DNA of 64,000 bases, from contig JAJNNY010000009.1 in NCBI GenBank assembly GCA_022453515.1, positions 744,001-808,000 on the forward strand. The letters run 5' to 3'. The notes beneath the pieces are model-generated. The model made no database searches. It worked only from the letters and a program-made list of their open reading frames with translations, and was not told where the DNA came from. The stretch is from Astrocystis sublimbata (taxonomy: Eukaryota > Ascomycota > Sordariomycetes > Xylariales > Xylariaceae). Shown here one piece after another: positions 33,990 through 42,991 of this stretch; positions within the stretch are counted from its first letter, which is position 1; each line of letters starts with the position of its first letter. The translations under genes and the position numbers were made by a program.

Positions 33990-35095
33990 ATAGTTTCAAT
34001 TGTTTTCTTTTGTTGGTATCGGATGATGTAGGACATCAAATTTTCCTTTAGTGTAAGATAGTCATAGCTTCTAGCATGAAATCAAGTATTTGCAAATGGT
34101 CTAGTCCATTAGACCCACAAAGCTTTGTGAGAATACAACAGGCTTTTAAATGATACCGTTATGCGAACAACTGTTGTATCTACTACTGATGCCTATTATG
34201 TACGGATAACTGTGTGCAAGGAAAGGGCAAGCGTCGCGCGCGCGCGCCAGACGTCTTGATAAGGGTGAAAATATCATAAATAATACCGTTATGCCCTTGA
34301 GTTCAATGATTAGTTTAGATCTTCCACTCTGAGTCACTACACTATCTAGAGAGATCAAAAGATAAATCTTGTCAACTCGGAGAGTCGGTAATCTGTATAT
34401 ACGAACTATGAAATTAAACCTGCCACGCTACCTCGGTACTTAGTCATGATACATGTTACTGTGGGAGTTCACTGTCGAATCCCCTTTTTCGCCAAGAGGG
34501 TGTTGTGGTGTTTTACCATGATTGTGATGCGATTGCGATAGGATTCTATACATATAATTACCTTTCCTCCCAAGAGTACTGTGGTTCTATACTCCGCAAC
34601 AGAGTTGTTACCTTGATCCTTAGCATGCTTGGTTGTATTACGTATATGTTATATTACCCAGGGCTACTGCGCAACAGAGGAGCAATTGGAGGCACCGCCG
34701 GCTAATAAGCGGTCGATGCTATTCTGTTGCCCGCGTCACGGAGGATGTGCCGCCGGTAGTGACTTTTGATATAAAATTCGTTGCGTCTTAGCGTCCGTGG
34801 GGTAAGAGCGGAGATACTATATTGGTGATGAACTATAGTTGATAGGTTCGCTAAAATGCGGTTGAATACTTTACTACACCAGTCATCCGAAACACTTGGC
34901 GTGAGTGAGACCTTGATGAGCTGGACAAGTTTCTCCACCACGGATTTGTTTCCCCTGACCGTATGTTCTGCAATCCACAATACGCAGCTTAGACCTTTCA
35001 TCTCGATATTAGTGTGTAGTTATTGAAGCCACGCACCCATCTGCGCATTTTCAGATCACGACCTGGAAACACCTTCGTTGTCCAACCGGTCATCT
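33990..35095. other. Intergenic region between kinesin and galactanase genes
   Basis: It holds an inverted copy of the dispersed repeat (34181-34277) flanked by near-identical 17-nt direct repeats (34148-34164 and 34278-34294). Frames at 34505-34705 (+) and 34702-35001 (-) have no family signature. The galactanase promoter lies in the last few hundred bases. Confidence 0.55.
34181..34277 (-). repeat. Distant inverted copy of the 3718 repeat
   Basis: On the minus strand this reads CACCCTTATCAAGACGTCTGG, then a CG run, GACGCTTGCCCTTTCCTTG, and an ending near CAGTTATCCGTACATAATAG. This is co-linear with the copies at 3718 and 3842, over 30 kb away. The flanks AAATGATACCGTTATGC (34148) and AAATAATACCGTTATGC (34278) differ at one position. 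They may be a target duplication or part of a larger tandem unit with a period of 130. Confidence 0.75.
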
Positions 35096-36977
35096 ATGTT
35101 AACGAATATGTTGATACTGAAAGCCCTGACACTGGCTGCCTTGGCAGTTATGCCAGTAAGTGGAGCGTTGAAATACAAAGGTGTGGATTGGTCATCGGTA
35201 GTGGTTGAAGAGAAGGCCGGGAGATCTTACAAGACCACCAATGATCAAACGAAACCTCTCGAGGTGATCTTAAAAGAGAGCGGTGTGAACACTGTGCGCC
35301 AACGTATATGGGTGAATCCAGCCGATGGCAACTACAACCTCGCGTACAACCTACAGATTGCGAAGCGAGCAAAAGCAGCAGGATTGGATATCTACCTCGA
35401 TCTACACTATAGCGACACATGGGCCGATCCAGCTCATCAAGTAAGTTCCAAACCATGCCCGAGGTATTCATCTGGGGAATCTTCCTTCGTGCTCTCCTTA
35501 CACAGCCAAGCACTACATCGAATGATGAGAAAACGAGTCTGATATGTTGGGAAGAAAATCCCCGCTGGTTGGCCTACAGATATCGAAAACCTATCTTGGA
35601 AGCTGTACAACTACACCCTGGACGTATCAAACCAGTTCGCCACGGCTGAAATTACTCCTTCTATCATTTCCATTGGGAACGAGATACGCGGAGGCTTCTT
35701 ATGGCCAACCGGCAGATATGATCAGTTGAACAATATCGCCCGGTTGTTAAACTCCGCAGCTTTTGGTATAAAGGATAGCAAGCTTTCACCAAAGCCAAAG
35801 ATTAGTGAGCAAGATCTCTAATTACTCAACCATCAATTCCTTGAAGTTTCACGCAACAACACACGCTCGCCTAGCAACTATCACAAATATCGTCCTTGAG
35901 CTGCCATGTTCTTCTTGACCTTTGTCTAGAACACCAGTAATAATGATCTTTGCATATTTACAAGTGTCTAGTGATTCACCTTGACAACGGTTGGGATTGG
36001 GGTACTCAGGAGTGGTTTTACTCCTCTGTTCTATCTGAAGGACCTCTTTCTATATCGGACTTTGACATGATGGGTGTATCATTCTATCCTGTAAGTCTGC
36101 CAGAGCTTGTTTTACCTCCTATATCGAGTTGCTAACAAATATGCAGTTCTAGTAAGATCATCCATATGGCTTCAATTATGAATAATTGTCAATAACTGAC
36201 CACCAAGCAGTGGATCCAGCGCTACGCTGGCTAATCTCAAATCAAGCCTGTCTAACAGTTAGTATACCCTAGCTGTGTGATTTCCTCAGCTCCATTGAGC
36301 AAATATCCATGCTCCTCAGCCCCGACCTGCAAAGGGTTCTCTAATACCAGAATTTGTATAAATGCATCAGCTGTGTTGGTTCGCTGTTCTGACTATTCAT
36401 CTTTTCCAGTGGCACAAAAATGGAACAAAGAACTCGTTGTTGCTGAAACCAACTGGCCAAATTCAGTATGTAACCGCTGGGGTGCTCAGATCCTACTTTC
36501 CCCTCCATAATTGTCCTTTGACCCGGAACTAGTGGGCATTGTTGACTGTCAGTTGGAAATGTTAACCCCACTGCCTCTAGTGCCCTTCTCCCGCATACCC
36601 CTTTCCCAGCGATCTCAGGGACATACCAATTTCCGCCACAGGCCAGACTACGTTTATGCAAAAAGTAGCCGCAATTGTTGCTGGGGTCAAGAATGGGAAT
36701 GGGATATTCTACTGGGAACCTGCCTGGGTTGACAACCAAGGCTTGGGGTCTTCGTGCTCCTCAAATACTATGTTTTCTGTAAGCAATATGTTTCCTGGTT
36801 TCCCCCAAAAAATTTGCCTCTCCCATGTCACCTATTCTCCCAGAATAAAATTTATAGAAAACGTCTGTCTTTGTGATTCGTTATGCAAAAAACTCTCCAC
36901 TCAGTCGCCATTAACTTTGATATCCTCAGTATCCCGGAACGGAGTTATCCAGCTTAGATGTCTTCACATCAATCTGA
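35096..36977 (+). CDS. Secreted GH53 endo-beta-1,4-galactanase (355 aa), seven introns
   Basis: Eight exons: 35096-35440, 35555-35804, 35972-36090, 36147-36151, 36211-36257, 36410-36465, 36581-36778 and 36930-36977. All phases agree, giving 355 aa, the usual GH53 length. Without splicing the gene looks broken by stops. The signal peptide is about residues 1-23 (start 35096; Met5 is an alternative). Motifs run in family order: LKYKGVDWSSV, NTVRQRIWVNP, DIYLDLHYSDTWADP, SIGNEIRGG (acid/base Glu158), HLDNGWDWGTQ, DFDMMGVSFYP, LVVAETNWP (nucleophile Glu268), GIFYWEPAWV and a C-terminal LSSLDVF. GH53 enzymes cut beta-1,4-galactan side chains of pectin outside the cell, which suggests use of plant material. 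Two junctions are odd: the fourth exon is only 5 nt, and the first intron ends in AAG rather than a pyrimidine-AG. AT-richer base use than the chitinase is also notable. Confidence 0.88.
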
Positions 36978-37371
36978 GCGCTTGGGATTATCAAACAACC
37001 ATTGACAATCAAGTCCATACTAGGAGCCATATGCAAATCCTACTGGGTACCAGAAAGATATCGGAAATATTTGAACAGTGCTAGATTTCGTGGCCAGCTC
37101 AGCAGCTTTGTACTTTAGCGCCAATGCTTCCTAAACCAATACGAAGCCACATCAGCAGGCTAACAAAGAGTGACTTGGACGGAACTTGAAAGGGGCCTAG
37201 ATCATGAGATGAAACGAATGGCTGGGCCAGGAACAATGAGCCGCCACGACGTAAAGAACTCGAATTTAATGAATTCATCGCCTCAAGTAATAATTACTAT
37301 CTATCGAGTCGGTAACGCTGGCGACCAGTCTCAACGCTTGCTGTCAGAGAGCTTGCCATTATATATTCATC
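36978..37371. other. Short intergenic region
   Basis: About 390 nt between the galactanase stop and the proposed start of the membrane-protein gene. An upstream exon of the latter, encoding a signal peptide, could be hidden here, but I could not identify one. Confidence 0.5.
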
Positions 37372-38877
37372 ATGCATGACGAAGAGTCTGAGAGGGAGCC
37401 GCAGCTACGGGTTGCGCCATTTTCCACTGCGCCACTACAGACTGCTGTTGTCAATGGATCAGAACCACCACTACCAACAGTCATGGCAAGACAGGCAGAG
37501 GTTTCGACGATCTTTCTAGGTCCAAACACGTGTGGTTACATATCCGACAGTATAAGTAGGCCCACTCGCTTCAAGGAGGAACGAACTTACACTTATCATG
37601 ACTGGCGACAGTTACCTGCGACGTTGGAGGTGTATGCATAAATGCAGATGACTATCGTGGATGTTGCGCAGCCGGCGGAACAGATTGCAGCGCAACGATA
37701 TACACCACATGCGTCGACTATACAGAAATGCCAAATGCTGCAATGGTAAGTGAGTCTACCATGGCCAAATCGTCCAGTTGTGATTGGGTCTAGAATACAG
37801 CCTTAGCACCCAAGCAAAAACAGTATCTAGAAGTTGTGAAGCCCAAAATCGATCACGAACGAGGGAGAACTGACTAACTCGATATCTGACTACGTGGATC
37901 TCTAGTGCGGACCACGTACGCTTTGTTGGTAGGAGACCCAGCAATGAATCTGGTCTGTATGAACGAGCACAGATCCGCTGATACGACAACTTGATAGCCC
38001 TGAATCCAAAGCCAACTGCGCGACGTACGGATTCATAACGGATAGACACGTTAGTGCGACAATAACACATTTGCGATGCGCCGAATCAGCCGGCCAATCT
38101 GGTCAATTGTATGCCGACCGCTCGGAGCAAAGGACAACAAGAAGACAGTCGGGCATCAAAAACCCGCCTAGCACTCAAAGTACTCAACATGTTACACCTA
38201 CAGGAGCTGGCTCCTCGTCATCACACTCTGTACCCTCTGGTACCATTGCCGGAGCTGCAATAGGCGGCATCATATTCCTGATTTTAGTTGTTATAGGCAT
38301 AGTCCTGTGCGTCGGTCGACGGAGACGGCAGCAACGGAAAGCAAGCCTACCTTTCAAAACTGGCGTGATCAGCACACCCGGCTCATCATCAACAAACGAT
38401 TCGAGGTTGGACAGTGGGGTCGCCATGGACGGCCCATCCTCACTTTTCACGATCCATGAGCAACCGACTCCTTCGCCCCTTTCTGTGTCACCTGGGGAAG
38501 ACTCTGCTTCGGCACCAAACAATGCTGGGCGTCCAAGCTTCGGCCCAGACTGGCCACTCCGTCAAAGTCCTCGGAACCCATTGTCATCACATCCTGTAGT
38601 AGAGTCGGAACAGCGACCCTATTTCAGAAACGGCCAGTCACAGGCACACTCTCGACAACATAACAAGACTAGCTTAGCACCTGTGACGCCACCATCACCT
38701 CCGTCGCCCAGCCATTCCAACTCTCCACCAATGGCGCATAGTGACAGCGCGACTAGCACAAGGGAGGCCTCGTCGCAGAATCCACATTTTAGCTACCTAC
38801 CATCGCCGACGATTGAAGGGGCATTCGGGAAGGAGATTGAGAAAATGCTGAACGGTGGGGGCGTCGGCTCTCGATGA
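37372..38877 (+). CDS. Single-pass membrane protein with Cys-rich ectodomain (408 aa)
   Basis: Exons 37372-37549, 37612-37745, 37906-37915 and 37973-38877 join with phases 1, 0 and 1, giving 408 aa. The layout is that of a common fungal surface-protein type. A Cys-rich ectodomain includes GPNTCGYIS, then TCDVGGVCINADDYRGCC, TDCSATIYTTCVDY and NCATYGF. A Ser/Thr linker follows, then one membrane segment (GTIAGAAIGGIIFLILVVIG, continuing into IVLCVG), a stop-transfer RRRRQQRK, and a long Ser/Pro-rich cytoplasmic tail. It could be a wall or surface sensor, but no ligand is known. The third exon, only 10 nt, is inferred because it is the simplest way to keep the frame. No clear signal peptide follows the proposed start, so an upstream exon may be missing. 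The last exon is the most secure. Confidence 0.65.
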
Positions 38878-40363
38878 GACGAAGACATCGTCTCCAGTTG
38901 CACGGTTTCTCAACGCGTCCGCATTATCGCCAGGCGTCGCCGACACCGCAAGAACTACGCACCGCGGAAAGACCAGCGATAATTAAATTTCATGTAGACT
39001 TTGTACCAATTATACGCACAGACATATGACTCCTGAATTAGTAGTTATTGTGAAGTCCCATTCGCTGACAACGCGACTCAGCGTCGACCAATTATTTGAT
39101 CAATTAGCATTGGTCATTCTGGTGGCTTCCATACGTAGGTAGCGTCTGTATACAAGAGGTTGGCGTATAATTTCTGTTGGAGGGAATGCGCAAATATGAA
39201 TTGTCGTATGATATTGTTAAAAGTTTGTGGCGCCATGCCTCCTTTTCCCCTACTTCAACCCCCTTCCCCCCCCCCCCCCTCCCCCTCTTTGACAGGCCCA
39301 GTACCTAGGTAGCTATGCGGCGACGAACCCCAAGATACGGTGAAGTGCACTGGCGAAATACCACCTAGATCCAACCATTATAATGATTACTGACGACCGC
39401 TTTACGGCCTCCGGAGCCGATATATTTGGATACGTCATGTGCTTGCTGAACGTGTTGATGATACATATTTAACTCAAATCAATTAGTAGAAGTATATCAT
39501 ATATTATCATTTAGATCAAAGGGAACCTAGACGTAGGAGTCGCGGTATCACTTCTCTGAAAGTGTACTTGTGGCACAAGTTGGGTTGGTCGAACTGGTGC
39601 ATATTGTTAGCAATGACATTATGTGGTGTTACACTTTTGCTTCGAAGATTATGTAATTTGGAAATTTATTGAGGGTCGGTTTACTGCATACTTTATATGG
39701 TTGCACACTACGTGTAGACTCACCGTAATGCAACTCTTGCAGATCAGCTAACCTGTGCTTATAGTTTGTGTGAGCAGGTGGACTCGTCACTATCCTATCA
39801 TTCTAGGGTGCTATACGAGACAATATTTATGTATCCTTGCAGTTGAGTTTGAGATAATATAAACTTTTGCACTACGTAGCAACCTAGTGGGGAGTGCAGG
39901 ATACGGAAGTCTAAATGAAACTAGGATATCACGCAATGGTTATTAATTACGTGTGTGTTGTAAGCTATTCATGGTTAGGGGTAGTTAAGTACGTAGTTTT
40001 TCAATCTTGGCGTTAACCTATATTTTTGCGTTGCCGCTCCAAGAACCTTATGCTTCATATATCGGACTATATTGTATTTTTTGCACAGCAAGTCGTGGTG
40101 GTCATTACGAATATGTTGCAAAGAGCTACAGTTTGTTCTTATATGGAAACGTTGTTGACTAAATTATATGCTAGAAGTTCGAAATAATAAAGTAATTTAA
40201 ATACAATGACGAATGGTGGAATGGAGACTAGTACTGCCTATAGCAGCCAGCCTTCTCAACCGCTCTATGAAAACCCCTTTGGCGCCCTGCAGAAATTCCA
40301 ACACTTGTATGCAAAACATAGGATGTGAGTAGGAGAAGGTGACGAGATGAACATTGGATGCGA
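38878..40363. other. AT-rich intergenic region
   Basis: The 3' ends of the membrane-protein gene (+) and the Hsp30 gene (-) converge on this stretch. No frame of note. A C homopolymer (about 39266-39279) is followed by TACCTAGGTA (39302-39311). The part from 39450 to 40210 is clearly AT-rich. Confidence 0.6.
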
Positions 40364-41044
40364 TCAGTTGATGGCAATACGGCGAGCTGCGGGCTTCTTC
40401 GCCTTGGGCACTATGACAGTCAAGATGCCATTGTCCATTGAGGCACTAACGTTTTCATGGTCGACGCGGTTCGAGAACGTGAAGGTGCGAGAGAAGTTGC
40501 CGGCACTGCGCTCGTAGACCCAGTACTTGTGTTTCTGCTGCTGAGCGGGCTCAGGGGTAGGGGCCTCGGGCTTCGATGACTCTACAACCGGCCCGGTCGT
40601 TGTTTCGGTACCCTCCTTCTCGTCTTCGACTGTGGCCTGGAAGGACTTGTTGGAGCGAGTCTCCGAGCTGTCGTCAGCATGAGACTCGTTGGTGATGGCA
40701 CCAGCCACGCTTGCGTCGCCAAGCAGACCGGCCGGCGGGGTTCCTGCCGAGTAAGAGCGTTCAACGCTGCCGCGGATGAGGATAGTCTGCACATCGGTGA
40801 AGTCGATATGGACGTCTTTCTTGTTGGCTCCTGGAAGTTCGCCGTGTAGCTCATAGTTCTCCTCTGTCTCCCTCACGTCGAAGCGAGGGGTGAAGGATGG
40901 GACATTGCGACGAGTCTGGCGACCATCTTGGCCATTCTTCTGAGAGAAATGCTTGTCCCAGTCATCGATGAAACGGACTAGGCCGCCGAAGTTGCCAAAG
41001 TCGTTGTTTTGAGCGTAGAATGGGTGGTGAGCAAAGACAGACAT
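40364..41044 (-). CDS. hsp30: Small heat-shock protein of the Hsp30/Hsp20 family (226 aa)
   Basis: A single exon. The start at 41044 (MSVFAHHPFYAQ) is preferred to the in-frame start at 41128 because the upstream 28 residues are not family-like. The alpha-crystallin domain begins near residue 53 with PRFDVRETEENYELHGELPG and ends with VDHENVSASMDNGILTVIVPK near the C-terminus, closing in a short basic IAIN tail. An insert of about 70 residues, rich in Ser/Thr/Glu, splits the domain, as in Neurospora HSP30 and its relatives. These proteins hold unfolding proteins in oligomers without ATP, in the cytoplasm, during heat or other stress. The upstream region has a well-formed heat-shock element and a TATA box (separate entry), so stress induction is likely. 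Confidence 0.93.
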   Translation of the reverse strand: MSVFAHHPFYAQNNDFGNFGGLVRFIDDWDKHFSQKNGQDGRQTRRNVPSFTPRFDVRETEENYELHGELPGANKKDVHIDFTDVQTILIRGSVERSYSAGTPPAGLLGDASVAGAITNESHADDSSETRSNKSFQATVEDEKEGTETTTGPVVESSKPEAPTPEPAQQQKHKYWVYERSAGNFSRTFTFSNRVDHENVSASMDNGILTVIVPKAKKPAARRIAIN

Positions 41045-42991
41045 TTTGTTGGTGGGTAGGAGTATGTGTGAGGATGGATTGAAGTTCAATGTGAGACGTG
41101 TAGACTGTGGTAGTCGAGGTTCAAGCAAGCAAGTTTGAGATGTTGATGCTTTCTTGTGAAGTGTTGACTGTTGTGTTATAGTCTTGTTTGGTATGCTGGT
41201 GATGAGGAGGTCTTGGATAATACCGAGGATTGAACAACCAATATATAGTTTTTTCTATGGAAGTGCGAAACACGCGTTGCTTCTGGCATGTTCACGAAGT
41301 ATTGCATGAATAATTATCTTCGAGCCCTTTCTAAAACCTACGAGAATCTCATGGATGATTCTCTAACATACTCACACAGTCGCCAGCCTTGCTGCCTGGT
41401 GTTGCCGCCATGGAGCGCATTCGCGATGTTGCCCGAAGCTGCTCGAAGCGGCCGGAAAGCGGCGGAATGTGAGACATCTTACCAAGCACAAGTAACCTTA
41501 ACTGGAGACAACTTCGCCCTTTTCCAGATGCGATCACCATTAAAAAGTAGATAGAAGATCTTACGACCACCCATTTATCATCGACCATCTGAATATTGCA
41601 AAGAACTTCTGTTCATCGAGAGGACCCCCAATACTGTAAGTTCGTCGCATCCTATTTGGTGTTCGTGTGTGGGGCAGCTAAAGCAAGGTACGAGAGAAGT
41701 ACCTCCACCACTCTAGGTACCTATGTAGGCGTCTACCTACGCCGATGCTGGCACACTGGGTGGCTGAGTAGTGCTTACCTAATGTGGCGATGGCTTATGG
41801 CTTGGTCATCTGCAAAGGTGGCTCATCGTGACCCCCATGACCCCACCAATACCTAGATATACTTGGCAGACCCTTGAACAAGTGCGTGCCCAGATGTCTT
41901 GGCAGGGACCGGGGGTTCCGTGACGTCATCAAGTTATAGTGCGCCTATCCTTATCCCATGTTGGTTGAATCTGTAGTTCCTACCGAAACCCGCTGGTGTG
42001 GGATCTGTTACGGGGAAAATGCAAGGATTGTGTGCCGATCCCGAACGACTTCATCTTGTCGACACAATCAGCTTGTCTACCTCGTCTACTACCGCATTCC
42101 ATGCAGCAACCACTCGGTACCATCGTCACATGCTGCCCACGCCCCCCAGCGCCCTGTAAGCTGGCTGTCAAGGGGCACACGGTCAGAATTGGCTACGTAA
42201 TTACGGCTTGGCGGGACCCTTTTGACAAGTCATTTCGTGCAATATTCGATTCCCGAATGGAATCTGCCAGCGAGATAGCCAAACCAGATGTACATGTGGA
42301 AACGTGAGATGGGTAGCAATCGAGGTCGACGTCGTACGATTGCATGCTCCTATGACGTGGCCACCTCCAATGTAGCCAGATCTCTCGAATTCAGAGGCTC
42401 AATGTGCTCGCGTGGTCCCTTCGCATAGGGCGCATGGCTGCCATGTTCAGATGACGAGCAACCAGGGGCCAGGTTGTAGTAAACTCGACGCTCGGTGACG
42501 ATGATCATGATCGACTGAAGAGCGTCACCGACACGTTGACACATTCGGCCTTACCCGCCGCCACGAGACACCATCTCGCCAGTCATCGTAGTGATACCCG
42601 GCTGGGTTTTCTCGTAATAGGTTTACGATCTGCAATGAGTCAAACGTCTTACACGTCGCCACCATGCACTCGCAAAGTATGGCGCACAAATTGCACTTGA
42701 TCACGGACTACCCGTCCAACTCCTGCAAAATAATCAAGCGCAAGACTTGCGTATCAAGGGGGCCCTTGGAACAGGGCCTCGTGAAAGCATTGGGCATTGG
42801 ACGGACCGGGGCAGGGATGGAATTTCAATAGAAGTCATATTAGCTATAACGGTCAGCCGGGGAAGCCAGTCCAGTGGCAACCGAAGCATGAGAATTGAGG
42901 GCTAATCAAAACAATAATAGCACGGTAGTAACCTATTGTTAAGACGCCGCTATCCTAACATACTACCAGCAATTCAAAATGCTTTGTAGCA
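41045..42991. other. Intergenic region upstream of hsp30
   Basis: It contains the hsp30 promoter at the left end and the 3' end of the YTH gene at the right end. Frames such as 41958-42307 lack family signatures. No RNA gene was recognised. Confidence 0.55.
41241..41299 (-). promoter_or_regulatory. Heat-shock element and TATA box of hsp30
   Basis: Read towards the gene, CTTCGTGAACATGCCAGAAG (41299-41280) fits a gapped heat-shock element: nTTCn, nGAAn, a 5-nt gap, nGAAn. About 33 nt downstream is TATATAT (41247-41241). The ATG follows about 195 nt later. Heat-shock factor recognises inverted nGAAn units; the spacing here is canonical. Confidence 0.65.

Noticed and set aside
35096..36977. Galactanase locus read as a pseudogene because of many stops between conserved blocks
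   Set aside because: Every stop falls in a segment bounded by GT and AG, and all exon phases agree through to a family-like C-terminus.
20000..39000. Chitinase, galactanase and surface proteins as a co-regulated degradation cluster
   Set aside because: The genes are unrelated in substrate, lie on both strands, are separated by kilobases and by non-secreted genes, and share no obvious upstream motif.
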